Below are positions 1 through 9,800 of a stretch of 17,044 nt of DNA, piece by piece; position 1 is the stretch's first letter; each line of letters opens with the position of its first letter. Origin of the DNA: an uncultured Planctomycetaceae bacterium (GTDB taxonomy: Bacteria; Planctomycetota; Planctomycetia; Planctomycetales; Planctomycetaceae). A program made the position numbers and the translations under genes. The notes beneath the pieces are model-generated. The model had not been told where the DNA came from. It searched no databases and saw only the letters and a list, made by a program, of their open reading frames with translations. The stretch spans positions 1 through 17,044 of the forward strand of contig CAIXQV010000252.1 of the NCBI GenBank assembly GCA_903921605.1, written 5' to 3'.

Positions 1-22
1 GTCATGCAGTTTTCTGCAATAC

Positions 23-403
23 GTGTCTGAGTCATGGCCTTGGGTACGTCTTGAGGCCACTTCAATCGAAGAGCAGGTCCGCGTCCTGGCCGCTCGCCAG
101 CGACAGGATGTCGGCGAAATCGTCAGCCTGCTGACTGCTCGCGAGTATCACATCGACTTTGGTTCGTTTCCGACCGAGTACACTGATCAGCAATTTCTGG
201 GGCTGAATGTCCTGATTGGTCGCCTGAGGCACAGTCAGAAGCTGATCTGTGATCGCATTTCCCTCGGGGTCACTTCGCTTGAATCCGCTGGTGATTCGGA
301 GGCCTCAGAGACGCTGCGACTTGTCGGCCAGCATGAAGCCGATGTTCTGAAGGCCCTTGGCGAGATTGAGCAGGAACTGCAGCCAGCCGCCGCAAAGATG
401 TAA
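23..403 (+). CDS. Hypothetical protein, possibly 5'-truncated by the window edge
   Basis: I do not recognise this protein. It is at least 126 residues long, acidic and predicted soluble, with no signal peptide, membrane segment or Cys/His motif. The C-terminal half (after about residue 60) is rich in Leu, Glu, Ala and Arg and looks helical. The start given is a GTG with no ribosome-binding site. The frame stays open to the left edge (codons from base 2 would add SCSFLQY), so the true start may lie outside the window. It ends with two consecutive stop codons (TAA TAA). It converges on the pyrophosphatase gene. The reading frame looks genuine by composition, but no function can be given. Confidence 0.55.
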   Translation: MSESWPWVRLEATSIEEQVRVLAARQRQDVGEIVSLLTAREYHIDFGSFPTEYTDQQFLGLNVLIGRLRHSQKLICDRISLGVTSLESAGDSEASETLRLVGQHEADVLKALGEIEQELQPAAAKM

Positions 404-604
404 TAATTCCTGGTGCCGCCGGCATTGCTGCAAGCACATCGACAGTGGACACGCAGCAAGCCGCCAGATAGACGTAGTTCACGGGTACTTCCGACGTCCC
501 CGAAATGCTGCTTAACGTTCGATCTTCCCAATCTGTGCAGCGTCGAGCATCTCAGCTCGGCACTCGTGGGGCAAGAGGATCACGCTTCACTGTATCGAGG
601 GGAC

Positions 605-637
605 GAACGAACTGGCCATCAAATCACCAGTTCGTTC
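605..637. terminator. Perfect 11-bp hairpin between convergent genes
   Basis: The arms GAACGAACTGG (605-615) and CCAGTTCGTTC (627-637) are perfectly complementary around an 11-base loop. The hairpin starts 22 bases beyond the pyrophosphatase stop codon and 200 bases beyond the stop of the upstream small ORF. No long T-run follows on either strand, so it is not a textbook intrinsic terminator. A transcript-end or 3'-protecting hairpin between two convergent genes is the simplest reading. The rest of 404-659 shows only one weak 5-bp hairpin (544-559). Confidence 0.5.
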
Positions 638-659
638 AAAGCACCTCACGCCGAGATAA

Positions 660-1277
660 TCAAACTCCGCCGAATTCGTCATCGTAGTCAGCCATGGCCG
701 CCAGAATCACCTTCTCAGCATGCGCTCGATCGTAAATGTGGTCGATCGAAACCTGCTGAGTCGTATCGCCCGGCATGACTTTGTAAGTCGTGAAATAGTG
801 ACGCAGACGCTGTACGAGAGCCTGTGGAAGCTCGTCAAGATCCTCAACATGCGACCAGATCGTGTCCTGAGCCAGCACGCCGATAATCTTGTCATCAGCC
901 TCGCCGCCATCCAGCATCGGCAGGCCACCAATCACGCGGACATTCACGATCACTTCTGATTTCGTGATCGGTCGTTCGCTGAGCACGCAGATATCAAGAG
1001 GGTCGCCGTCACCTCGTCGAGCCCGCGGCATCATTTCCGCAACTCGAGTTCCACAGAATGTTCTGGGAATAAAACCGTAAAGAGCAGGCGGCTGAGACGA
1101 CGTCCGCTGTGGACGGTCAACACGCAGGTAACCAGTTACCTTATCGACTTCGTACTTCACAAGGTCGAATGGCGAGATCTCAATAAAGGCGTGGACGAGA
1201 TGCGGAGGATTGGGCCCCACTTCAAGCCCATGCCATGGATGCGGTCGCCAACGGAAGAATGGTTTTGGAAAAGCCAT
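660..1277 (-). CDS. ppa: Inorganic pyrophosphatase, family I (soluble)
   Basis: Cytoplasmic enzyme hydrolysing pyrophosphate to two phosphates, pulling biosynthetic reactions forward. The 205-residue protein carries the family I signature as DGDPLDI: D90, D92 and D95 correspond to E. coli metal ligands D65, D67 and D70. D123 and D128, in [10 protein letters not shown], keep the five-residue spacing of E. coli D97 and D102. KYE (K41) and the VDR motif (R55) match phosphate-contacting positions, and YGF (from Tyr67) matches YGY. The protein is longer than the E. coli enzyme (about 176 residues), mainly through an extra N-terminal stretch ([13 protein letters not shown]) seen in a subset of bacterial and eukaryotic-like homologues. 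The ATG has only a weak GAG ahead of it. The gene is divergent from the PPIase across about 450 bases. Confidence 0.95.
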   Translation of the reverse strand: MAFPKPFFRWRPHPWHGLEVGPNPPHLVHAFIEISPFDLVKYEVDKVTGYLRVDRPQRTSSQPPALYGFIPRTFCGTRVAEMMPRARRGDGDPLDICVLSERPITKSEVIVNVRVIGGLPMLDGGEADDKIIGVLAQDTIWSHVEDLDELPQALVQRLRHYFTTYKVMPGDTTQQVSIDHIYDRAHAEKVILAAMADYDDEFGGV

Positions 1278-1734
1278 GTTTCACTCATTTCATCGAGATT
1301 CGAAGCGTGCAGTGCCTGTAATCATCAACACCTGAGGCATTGAACACTGCGGACGAACATAGCCACAAACAGAAGACGTAACGAGTGGACGCGACGATTC
1401 ACGCAGGGGCTGTATTCGAGGGAATCAGATTGGCAGAACAAATCAGGGGCTGCTGCCTGACGCAGACTCTAGGGCATCGCCGCATCGTTGGAAGCGCCAG
1501 ACTGAGTTCACAGGTGATTTTTTCCTGACTTGGAGTCACGGCTGCGGAAACGGCAATTTCTGCCGGATGGAATGGCGATCTTCTGTCAAAAAGGGGCCGC
1601 AATTTCGACCTTGATGGATTCCCACAAACAGTCGTATAGTCCCGATCCCTTCTTTGGCCGATGTTCCTTTAGATCCCGCAAATCCGGCTTTCCGCGTCGT
1701 CTCTCTACTGCCACTCCCTCTTCGGCAAAATCCC
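1278..1734. other. Divergent intergenic region, no supported gene
   Basis: This stretch separates the divergent pyrophosphatase and PPIase genes. Short open frames exist on both strands, but none has a ribosome-binding site, a recognisable motif or protein-like composition. The right-hand part holds a sigma-70-like promoter candidate (1611-1640). The in-frame 5' extension of the PPIase frame (from TTG at 1654) also lies here. I found no strong hairpin and no clear promoter for the pyrophosphatase. Confidence 0.4.
1611..1640 (+). promoter_or_regulatory. Sigma-70-like promoter candidate for the PPIase gene
   Basis: TTGATG (1611-1616) and TATAGT (1635-1640) are separated by 18 bases, giving 4/6 and 5/6 matches to the -35 and -10 consensus. 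Transcription would start near base 1647. That leaves a leader of about 88 bases to the GTG at 1735 and only about 7 to the TTG at 1654, which argues against the TTG start. This is a motif match only; such matches arise by chance. Confidence 0.35.
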
Positions 1735-2982
1735 GTGGGTTCCACTATTCTTCATGCCAGCCCCCTGAAAACTCGGCTACGCCGATCTAAGAGACTCACG
1801 TCCGGGCTGTGGTTCATGGGAATTCTATTGGTGATTCTGGGCAACTGTGGCTGTAAAGGTCGGTCACTGAAGGTGCCCAACCCCGTCTTTGCCGATGCAC
1901 CGCCCCGACGATCTCTGGTCAATCAAACTGCCGATGCTGAAGAACAAAGACTCGCGATGGTTCAGTCCTCGACTGGTACCAACGTCCAGAAGATCGGCTA
2001 TTCAAAGAATAATTCGGACCCTTTGACGGGAACAACCGTCGTCGCGGACGTGAACGGAAAACCAGTGTTTGTCGATGACGTTCTGGGGGGAGCTCGTCAG
2101 ATTATTGAATCTGACCCTCGACTGCCCGAATCAAAGCGTCAGGAAGTGATCGAAGCCACCTTGCGAAAGCGTCTTCCCAAGTATGTGGAAGATGAACTGA
2201 TCGTTCAGGCTCTTGAGAAAAAAATTCCCGAAGACAAACGGGATGCGATCAAAGAGACATTGGAGCCGCAGTTCCAAAAGGTGATTACTGGTATCAAAGA
2301 AAAAGAGGGATTTGTTACCGACCAGCAGCTTGATGAGCGACTGGCCAAAGAAGGAATTTCCGTCGATTCGCTTCGCGACAATTTCCTGCGAATGCAGATG
2401 GTAGAAGGCTACATTGGAACCTCGATCAAAGTTCCCGAAACGATCGATCGAGAAGTCCTCGTGAGCTACTATCAGGAACATATCAACGACTACACGCCCG
2501 TTGAAGAAGTTCGCTTTGCCGAAATCGTCATCCGCTTCCGCGATCACGGAGGTCGTGACGGTGCTGAACAGGCCATGACGAATGTCGTAACTCAACTCCA
2601 GAGTGGCAAAGACTTCGGTGATGTGGCTCAGGCTTTGTCGGATACGATGACCGCTGAAAAACGCGGGGAGATCGGCTGGATTAAACGCGGCTCTTTGACA
2701 GACAAAGCTCTCGAAGACATGCTGTTCGAAATGCCGGACGAAGAAATCTCCAGCGTTCAGGTGCGCAGCGATCGCTTTGAAGTCTACAAGGTCATTGATC
2801 ATCGCGACCCGGGCACAATTCCCTTCCAGGAAGTCCAGAAGGAAATTGAAACGACGCTGCTGAACGAGATGAAACTGGAAGCTCGCCAAAAGGTTCGCAG
2901 GGAAATCCGCGAAAAGGGAAATGTGAACACGATCTTCGGCGAGAGCTTCGAGAAAGAGTTCCGAGACGCCAGCAAGCTTTGA
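1735..2982 (+). CDS. Parvulin-type peptidyl-prolyl cis-trans isomerase, membrane-anchored
   Basis: Probable extracytoplasmic folding helper of the SurA/PrsA type. From the GTG start the protein has 415 residues: a basic stretch (KTRLRRSKR), a hydrophobic segment ending ILGNCGCKG, a linker, a helical SurA_N-like region (about residues 100-250) and a parvulin domain (about 258-355). The domain shows VRFAEIVIRF, GKDFGDVAQALSD, RGEIGWIKRGSL and FEMPDEEIS, the usual parvulin pattern. A charged C-terminal helix follows. The Cys-Gly-Cys after the hydrophobic segment suggests a lipoprotein, but the residues before either Cys (LGN-C, NCG-C) are not a standard lipobox, so an uncleaved signal anchor is also possible. 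The start is uncertain: TTG 1654, GTG 1735 and ATG 1816 are all in frame and none has a good ribosome-binding site. GTG is chosen because it keeps the basic stretch and fits the promoter. Confidence 0.85.
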   Translation: MGSTILHASPLKTRLRRSKRLTSGLWFMGILLVILGNCGCKGRSLKVPNPVFADAPPRRSLVNQTADAEEQRLAMVQSSTGTNVQKIGYSKNNSDPLTGTTVVADVNGKPVFVDDVLGGARQIIESDPRLPESKRQEVIEATLRKRLPKYVEDELIVQALEKKIPEDKRDAIKETLEPQFQKVITGIKEKEGFVTDQQLDERLAKEGISVDSLRDNFLRMQMVEGYIGTSIKVPETIDREVLVSYYQEHINDYTPVEEVRFAEIVIRFRDHGGRDGAEQAMTNVVTQLQSGKDFGDVAQALSDTMTAEKRGEIGWIKRGSLTDKALEDMLFEMPDEEISSVQVRSDRFEVYKVIDHRDPGTIPFQEVQKEIETTLLNEMKLEARQKVRREIREKGNVNTIFGESFEKEFRDASKL

Positions 2983-3113
2983 TCCTCGCGACCCAAACCA
3001 TCATCGCGATTGAATGAGCTCTGTCAAATCGCAAAACTGATGTGCGGCTGCCGTTCGAGAATTCGCATCGTGCCGAAAATGCGGAGGCCTCGCTATTCAA
3101 GCCTAATGTTGGC

Positions 3114-4415
3114 TCACTTCGCAAGGTTGACTCGCACCAGCTCCTTGTCATTGCGAGCAAACACGCTCTTCATTGCAAAAGCCGGATGCGACCAGATGGT
3201 CATTCGACGCTGGACCGGACGAGTCGGCTCGACCAGTTTCGCACGGCTGATTTCTTCATAGCCGGCCTCAGTTAAGTTGGCGATGATCAGATCGCCCTGC
3301 TCGTTATGCAGAAAAAAGCGATCTCCCTGAGGCACGATGAACGCATTCCACCAGCGGCCGCTGCCGGTCGCTTCCAAAGATTCCCAGACGCGACCCCCAT
3401 CATCTGTCTTCAGGCATCGCAGTTGACCATAGCTGCAGACACCGAAGATGTTCTTGTCACGTACAACTGGCGTCGGCATGATCGAATGCAGCTTATCAGT
3501 CTGCTGTTCATTTACGCCGTTGCCCTTCCACAATAACTCAGCCTTATCCGCGCCGACTTTCAGCATCCGCGGGCCTTCATAGAACGATGTGAGAAACAAG
3601 CGATCATCCAGCTTGCGAGGCATGGGAATCGTCAAGCCAGCTTTGATGTCCCATGGCATTTCCCACAGCACGGTACCGGTCTCCGGGTCCAACGAAGAAA
3701 CGGCTGATGGATGCCAGATGATCAGTTGGCGTCGGCCGCCGAATTCATAAATCACCGGAGGACAGTATCCAGTGCCAGGATCATTCAACGCTCTCCAGAT
3801 CTCCTTGCCGGAAACTTTATCGAAGCAGATCACAAGTCCATCTTTCACTCCGCCGACCAATGTGATGAGCTTGTTTCCGTCAACAAGAGGCGAAGACGCC
3901 ATGCCCCAGATAGGCAACTCCGTGCCATAGTCTTTAGGGAAGTTTTTCTGCCACAGGATCGTGCCATCGACCACGTTCATGCAAAACATGTCGCCCTGAG
4001 TTCCGATGAAGTAGACTCGATCTTCATCAACAACAGGAGTTGCCCTGGGGCCCGCGGGATAACTGACGGTGTATCGAGTAAAGTACTGATGCTTCCAAAG
4101 TTCTTTTCCAGTCTCCGCATCGAAGCACAGCAACCGCTCGAACTCACCTTCCACAATACGATCCGTCAGGAAGACTCGTCCATTCGCAACGGCCGGCCCA
4201 GAATAACCTTCTGCCACAGGAGCAGACCAGACGCGCGGCAACAATCCGGAGGTTTCGAACTTGTCGACGATGCCTTCTTCATGCCAGACGCAGTCACGTT
4301 TTGGGCCACCCCATTGAGGCCAGTCGTCTGCGTGCGCGGACGTTGGAGGGACCAACAAACCCGCAAGAATGGCAATAACAACATGGCCGGGATGCCAGGA
4401 GCGTATTGATGTCAT
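3114..4415 (-). CDS. Exported PQQ-type beta-propeller repeat protein
   Basis: A 433-residue exported protein of the WD40/PQQ-like (BamB-like) propeller type. A signal peptide (residues 1-29, cleavage after AHA) precedes the mature start DDWPQWGG, which is typical of planctomycete members. Blade motifs recur through the chain: GKELWKHQY, GTILWQKN, GKEIWRAL, GTVLWEMP and GGRVWESL, each ending a strand with Trp. The chosen ATG has AAGGA 10 bases upstream (4426-4430). Another in-frame ATG at 4436 and the frame limit at 4460 are less likely. The protein lacks the extra domains of quinoprotein alcohol dehydrogenases, so PQQ binding and catalysis are not supported. A scaffold or binding role is more likely. 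It lies 145 bases after the LhgO gene on the same strand; co-transcription is possible but not shown. Confidence 0.85.
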   Translation of the reverse strand: MTSIRSWHPGHVVIAILAGLLVPPTSAHADDWPQWGGPKRDCVWHEEGIVDKFETSGLLPRVWSAPVAEGYSGPAVANGRVFLTDRIVEGEFERLLCFDAETGKELWKHQYFTRYTVSYPAGPRATPVVDEDRVYFIGTQGDMFCMNVVDGTILWQKNFPKDYGTELPIWGMASSPLVDGNKLITLVGGVKDGLVICFDKVSGKEIWRALNDPGTGYCPPVIYEFGGRRQLIIWHPSAVSSLDPETGTVLWEMPWDIKAGLTIPMPRKLDDRLFLTSFYEGPRMLKVGADKAELLWKGNGVNEQQTDKLHSIMPTPVVRDKNIFGVCSYGQLRCLKTDDGGRVWESLEATGSGRWWNAFIVPQGDRFFLHNEQGDLIIANLTEAGYEEISRAKLVEPTRPVQRRMTIWSHPAFAMKSVFARNDKELVRVNLAK

Positions 4416-4560
4416 GATCTGATTATCCTTCTTCATGGACGTTGTCTGGCTCCAAAACATGCCGGACAGATGATCCGCTAACGATGTATGTTAATCGCCA
4501 CGACCATGGATGTCATTGAATTCACAGATATCACGAAAGAGAAGCATCCATAGTGATCAG

Positions 4561-5751
4561 TTACCCTGTCACCAGTTCCGCCACATGCTTTCCAATATTC
4601 AGTGACGCGGTTGCCGCAGGGGACGGAGCGTTACACACATTGACGACTCGCTCATGACGCAGGATGACGAAATCGTCGACCAGTTTGCCATCAAGTCCCA
4701 GAGCCTGAGCACGAACTCCGGCGGGTGCGGCCTCCAGATGTTCTGAACGGATCTCCGGAACTAACTGCTGCAAGGCTTTAACGAAGGCGGCTTTCGAGAG
4801 TGATCGCCAGACTTCTCCGAGCCCGGTCTTCCAGTTCTTCGCAGCCAAACGCCAGAAGCCGGGATAAGTTAACGACTCCCAAAGATCACGAGCGTTCATC
4901 GTGCCCCAGTCGTATCCTTCGCGAGCCATCGCGAACACGGCGTTCGGACCGCACTCAACTCCGCCATGGACCATCCGCGTAAAATGGACGCCGAGAAACG
5001 GAAAACGAGGATCAGGAACCGGATAGATCAAGGTCCGACAGAGATGCTGGGCGGCAGGCTTCAGCTCAAAGTATTCTCCGCGAAATGGAACGATCAGCTC
5101 CTTCATCGGTAATCCGCTTTGACGAGCAACTCGATCACTATGCAAACCGGCACAGTTGATGACCTGCTTCGCTTCCACAATGCCCGTGGACGTATTGACT
5201 CTTACGGAATCCGTTCTCTGCTCCATCGACTTTACGCAAGCATTCAGAACGATCTCTGCTCCGGACGCTCTTAGTAGCTCGGCCAGCTTCTGGCAGACTC
5301 CGGGATAGTCGACGATCCCCGATTCCGGCACATGAATCGCCCGAATGCCGGCACAATGAGGCTCCAGTTCCAGCAGCCGACTGCGATCAATGATCTGGCA
5401 ATCGACACCGTTCTGCTGTCCACGGTCGTAAATCGTCTGCAACTGAGCCAGTTGGCTTTCCTGCGTGGCGACGATGACCTTGCCCGTTCGATTCCACGCA
5501 ATCTGATGCTCCATGCAGAACTGCTCCAACAGCAGTTTACCCTCACGGCAATTGCGTGCTCGCAGCGACCCCGGACGATAATAAATGCCCGAATGAATCA
5601 CACCCGAGTTACGTCCGGTCTGATGAAATGCGAGCGTCGACTCCTTCTCGATCACCACAACTTTCCAGTCAGGCTTCAGTCGCGTCAACTGCCACGCGGT
5701 CGCGAGTCCGACGATACCTCCACCAATGATCGCCGCGTCAAATAATGCCAT
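4561..5751 (-). CDS. lhgO: L-2-hydroxyglutarate oxidase
   Basis: FAD-dependent oxidase/dehydrogenase of the DAO superfamily that converts L-2-hydroxyglutarate to 2-oxoglutarate, clearing a metabolic by-product or feeding lysine/glutarate catabolism. The 396-residue protein starts with the dinucleotide-binding fold IIGGGIVG (G10, G12, G15), followed by VVVIEKE with Glu35 at the FAD-ribose position. The family block [16 protein letters not shown] begins at residue 43. PFRGEYF in the middle and GVRAQAL near the C-terminus are also typical of LhgO. The ATG at 5751 has AGGA at 5761-5764, 9 bases upstream; a TTG 33 bases earlier is in frame but unsupported. Length and motifs suggest an intact gene. 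It lies 93 bases after the DUF1003 gene. A generic glycine/D-amino-acid oxidase is the alternative, but the [13 protein letters not shown] block strongly favours LhgO. Confidence 0.92.
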   Translation of the reverse strand: MALFDAAIIGGGIVGLATAWQLTRLKPDWKVVVIEKESTLAFHQTGRNSGVIHSGIYYRPGSLRARNCREGKLLLEQFCMEHQIAWNRTGKVIVATQESQLAQLQTIYDRGQQNGVDCQIIDRSRLLELEPHCAGIRAIHVPESGIVDYPGVCQKLAELLRASGAEIVLNACVKSMEQRTDSVRVNTSTGIVEAKQVINCAGLHSDRVARQSGLPMKELIVPFRGEYFELKPAAQHLCRTLIYPVPDPRFPFLGVHFTRMVHGGVECGPNAVFAMAREGYDWGTMNARDLWESLTYPGFWRLAAKNWKTGLGEVWRSLSKAAFVKALQQLVPEIRSEHLEAAPAGVRAQALGLDGKLVDDFVILRHERVVNVCNAPSPAATASLNIGKHVAELVTG

Positions 5752-5844
5752 GAATGCGCTTCCTGATAAATCGACATTCCTCAATCAGACGGCTACGGAA
5801 ACCGGACTGTCGCAACGTCGCCCGCAAAACAATTCTCACGCCGA

Positions 5845-6561
5845 CTAACTCGCATCCGGTTTACGATCGGCAGGGTCTTCTCGTGATGCAAGTTGCTGAA
5901 TGAGCTCCGTTTGAATCTGCTGAATCTCCAGAAGTCGCTGCCACTGATGAGTTAACAACATATCAAGCTTCGAATGCAATTGGCGGATTTCGAGTTCAGC
6001 TTTCAGGTTCACCCGATAGTCATGCTCGGCTCGAACACGATCTTTGGCTTCCTGACGGTTCTGGCTCATCATGATGACTGGAGCTTGAACGGATGCGAGA
6101 CAGGACAGAATCAGATTCAACAGGATAAAAGGAAACGGATCGACAGGTTTTCCAAATGCCGACAAGCTGTTGAAAGCAATCCACAAGAACATCACGAATC
6201 CGAATGTGATCAGAAATGACCAGCTTCCGCCGAAACTGGCGATGCGATCGGCCAAACGTTCCCCGAAAGTGCGTGAAGCCTCAATCTCGGCATTCGTATT
6301 TTCTGAGATCAAGTCCTGATCCGCCAGACTTTTCAGTACGTCGTTCTCGAGCGAAGTAAGCTCCCCCTTTTCCACCTCCAGAATCTGTGCGACATACTTG
6401 GAGCGAAACTGGTTCAGATCGTCGAGGCAAATAAAACTCTTGTCGTTCCATTCCGGGCGATTGGCCTGAATCAGTTTCGCAAGCGCCGTTCTCACCAGAT
6501 TCCCCGGAACCAGATGGCGTTTCGGTTTCCCGCAAATCAGGCAGCAGTTCTGGTCACTCAT
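5845..6561 (-). CDS. DUF1003 family membrane protein with N-terminal Cys motif
   Basis: A 238-residue inner-membrane protein of unknown function. The N-terminal part carries CLIC (C7, C10) and a further Cys at 45 in FICLDDLN, resembling a small zinc-binding knuckle. A charged helical stretch follows (about 50-105). The DUF1003 core then shows FGGSWSFLITFGFVMFLWI as the first membrane helix (about 113-133) and DPFPFILLNLILSCLASVQAP as the second (about 142-164). The conserved cytoplasmic block SQNRQ...RAEHDYRVNLKAELEI comes next, followed by a coiled-coil-like C-terminus. The ATG at 6561 has AGGGA (6571-6575) 9 bases upstream; the frame stays open further 5' but that part is not protein-like. 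A TATACT -10 element lies about 50 bases upstream. The family is widespread but uncharacterised, so no role is assigned. Confidence 0.9.
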   Translation of the reverse strand: MSDQNCCLICGKPKRHLVPGNLVRTALAKLIQANRPEWNDKSFICLDDLNQFRSKYVAQILEVEKGELTSLENDVLKSLADQDLISENTNAEIEASRTFGERLADRIASFGGSWSFLITFGFVMFLWIAFNSLSAFGKPVDPFPFILLNLILSCLASVQAPVIMMSQNRQEAKDRVRAEHDYRVNLKAELEIRQLHSKLDMLLTHQWQRLLEIQQIQTELIQQLASREDPADRKPDAS

Positions 6562-6610
6562 GATCGCGTTTCCCTGAAAAATTGGGCCAGCTTGAATTCG
6601 GCATTGGGAG

Positions 6611-6629
6611 AGTATACCGAATCTTCGGT
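6611..6629 (-). promoter_or_regulatory. -10 element with overlapping inverted repeat, upstream of the DUF1003 gene
   Basis: On the minus strand TATACT (6611-6616) matches the sigma-70 -10 consensus at five of six positions and lies about 50 bases before the DUF1003 start codon. A perfect inverted repeat, ACCGAA-TC-TTCGGT (6616-6629), overlaps its upstream edge, a position from which a bound repressor would block polymerase. No good -35 hexamer is seen at 16-18 bases. The operator role is inference. Confidence 0.35.
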
Positions 6630-6858
6630 TCGCAAGTGTGAAGGCTCGTGAATGTCTTTTTTTCAGGCAAATCGCCGAGCATCCGCCCGACCATTTCTCA
6701 CTTCTCATGTCGAGCGTTGCAACTCTTTACGTCGCCGGTGGATTGTCGTTCGAACTTGGGTTATGTTGTGGCACTCCGTGCAAAGTGATGCTTCGGAAAT
6801 CAGAGATTTTCATGGCCGTTCGACATCGTCGATACAGTCTTTTGTGGTTCGAGAATTC

Positions 6859-9800
6859 ATGCCTACAATCAAAAAGCTGCTCGTTGCTAATCGTTCTGAA
6901 ATCGCTATTCGAGTGTTTCGAAGTGCTACAGAACTCGGAATTCGCACGGTCGCGATCTATTCTCATGAAGACCGATACGCTTTGCATCGATTCAAAGCGG
7001 ACGAAGCTTACCGCATTGGCAAACCGGGCGAACCGATTCGCTCGTACCTGGATATCCCGGCCATCGTCGCACTGGCCAAAGAAATTGGCGTCGATGCGAT
7101 CCATCCGGGCTATGGATTCCTCTCTGAACGCCCCGAATTCGCTCGGGCCTGCGAAGAAGCCGGCATAAAGTTCGTTGGTCCGTCCGTCGATTGCCTCGAA
7201 TCACTCGGCGACAAAACCGCCGCGCGAAGTATTGCGATGCAGGCAAATGTTCCCGTGCTGGGCGGAACCAAGGATTCGATCGAATCCGTCTCCGAAGCCC
7301 GAGCGAAAGCCACAGAAATTGGCTTCCCGGTCATGATCAAGGCCGCCAAAGGTGGTGGCGGGCGTGGCATGCGTGCCGTCAAGACCGTCGCCGATTTTGA
7401 TCAGGCCTTTGAGTCAGCTCGCAACGAAGCCCGAACCGCCTTCGGTTGCGCGGACGTGTTTATCGAGAAGTTCATTGCCCGTGCCAAGCATATCGAAGTG
7501 CAACTGCTGGGTGACGAACACGGCAACCTCGTGCATCTGTTTGAACGTGACTGTTCCGTTCAGCGTCGGCATCAGAAAGTTGTCGAACTCGCACCGGCTC
7601 CAAACCTGTCGAAGTCTCTGCGCGATGGCATTCTGGATGCCGCCGTAAAGATCGGCAAAGCGGTCAATTATTCGTGTGCTGGAACCGTCGAGTTTCTCGT
7701 CGATGTGGATGCCGATAAGTTTTACTTCATCGAAGTGAATCCTCGTATTCAGGTCGAACATACGGTGACGGAAGAGATCACCAATATCGATATCGTGAAG
7801 TGCCAGATCCTGGTGGCTCAGGGAATGAAACTGGCCGACGAAGAAATCGGTCTTGGAGATCAGAAGGAAATTCGCACCAACGGTTTCGCCGTGCAGTGTC
7901 GAGTCACGACGGAAGACCCGGCCAACAATTTCATGCCCGACTACGGCCGCGTGACACATTATCGTTCCTCCGGTGGCATGGGCATTCGGCTCGACGCCGG
8001 CAGCGCGTTTTCCGGTGCGGTTGTGAATCCGTTTTATGATTCGCTGCTGACCAAAGTGACAACTCGCGGACGCCGCTTTATCGACGCGATCCATCGCATG
8101 GACCGCACTCTGAAGGAATTCCGAATTCGCGGCGTGAAGACCAACATTCCGTTCCTTGCCAAGGTGATGAATCACCCGACGTTTGTGAACGGTGACTGCA
8201 CGACTCGATTTATCGATGAGACTCCGGAACTGTTCCAGTTTGATGTTCGCAAGAACCGTGCGACTCGTCTGCTGTCCTTCCTCGCCGAGACCATCGTTAA
8301 CGGTAACAGTCTGGTGAAGGGGCGACCTAAATCGCTGCGAACCGAGGCTGCACCAGTCCCTGCCGTGCCGCGTGGAGTTGCACCGCCAAAGGGAACCCGC
8401 GATAAGCTCAAGGAGCTGGGAGCAACTGGCTTCGCAAAGTGGGTGACCGAGCAGAAGCAACTGCTGATTACAGACACGACCTTCCGCGATGCTCATCAGT
8501 CTCTGCTGGCGACTCGCATGAGAACCTTCGATTTGCTGGAGGTTTCCGACGCTTATGCCCATCATTGTTCCAACATGTTCAGTCTGGAAATGTGGGGCGG
8601 TGCGACGTTTGATACGACGATGCGTTTCTTGAAGGAGTGTCCGTGGCAGCGACTTGTTCAGATGCGTGAACGAGTTCCCAATATTCTGTTCCAGATGCTG
8701 CTGCGTTCTTCCAATGCGGTCGGCTACACAAACTATCCTGATAACATCGTGCAGGTCTTCGTCAAAGAAGCGGCCGATGCGGGAATTGATGTCTTCCGCG
8801 TGTTCGACTGCCTCAACTGGCTGCCCAACATGGGTGTCGCGATGGATGCGATCGTCAACACCGGGGCGATCTGCGAAGCCGCGATCTGCTACACTGGGGA
8901 TATCACCAACCCGAAACGTAACAAGTACAGCTTGAAGTACTATGTCGATCTTGCCAAGCAACTGGAGAAGATGGGTGCTCATATCCTGGCGATCAAGGAT
9001 ATGGCGGGCCTGTGTAAGCCAGCCGCAGCGTCTCAGTTGATCAAAACGCTGAAACAGGAAATTGGAATTCCGATCCACTTCCATACTCATGACACCGCTG
9101 GAATACAGGCGGCTTCAATTCTGGAAGGCAGCAAGGTTGGGCTCGACATCGCTGACGCAGCGATGGCTCCGATGTCCGGCGGAACTTCTCAGGTGAATCT
9201 GAACACGCTCGTGGAAATGCTGCGGTTCGATGCCCGAGATACTCAACTGGATTCGGATCGTCTGGATTCGATCGCCGAATACTGGCGCGCGACTCGAGAC
9301 TTCTACACGCCATTCGAAAGTGTTGCTCTGGCGGCTACGGCCGACCTTTATCGTCATGAAATGCCGGGCGGTCAGTACACGAACCTCTTTGAACAGGCTC
9401 GTGCATTGGGTCTGGCCGATCGCTGGCCTGAAGCTTGCCGCATTTACGCCGAAGTGAATCAGTTGTTCGGTGACATCGTGAAGGTAACACCGACCAGCAA
9501 GTCCGTCGGCGACATGGCACTGTTCATGCTGGCCAACAATCTCACCTGCGAAGATGTACTCAATCCGGATCGCGACATCGCGTTTCCAGGCAGCGTGATC
9601 GATCTGATCAGCGGTGGCATGGGCCAGCCTCCGGGTGGTTTTCCGGACGCCGTGAAGAAACGCGTTCTGCTGGGCAAAAAAGAATTCGTTGGACGCCCCG
9701 GGGAAACTCTGCCTCCGGCCGATATGGACGCCGCAAAGAAGAAGGTGGCCGAACTGCTGGAGCGAGAACCCACGGGCCAGGAAGTGATCTCGTGGTTGTT

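Noticed and set aside
5..18. TGCAG-TTTT-CTGCA hairpin at the left window edge
   Set aside because: Only a 5-bp stem, and it lies within a frame that may still be coding, so no function can be supported.
413..778. Plus-strand open frame of 121 codons
   Set aside because: It overlaps the 3' end of the pyrophosphatase gene in antisense, runs through the 605-637 hairpin, has no ribosome-binding site and has low-complexity, non-protein-like composition.
2131..2889. Minus-strand open frame of 252 codons inside the PPIase gene
   Set aside because: It is antisense to a gene with clear parvulin motifs and has no family motif of its own. Long antisense frames are common in genes of this composition.
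4461..4560. ATGGATG/CATCCAT inverted repeat after lhgO as a terminator
   Set aside because: The 7-bp arms are about 30 bases apart with no T-run, so this is too weak to call.
6652..6858. Possible 69-residue N-terminal extension of pyruvate carboxylase
   Set aside because: The frame is open, but the residues are not like a signal or targeting peptide, and MPTIKKLLVANR at 6859 is the normal family start.
7414..9090. Minus-strand open frame of 558 codons inside pyruvate carboxylase
   Set aside because: Very long, but fully antisense to a certain gene with all catalytic motifs intact. The His/Gln-rich antisense product resembles no family, so it is explained by codon bias on the sense strand.
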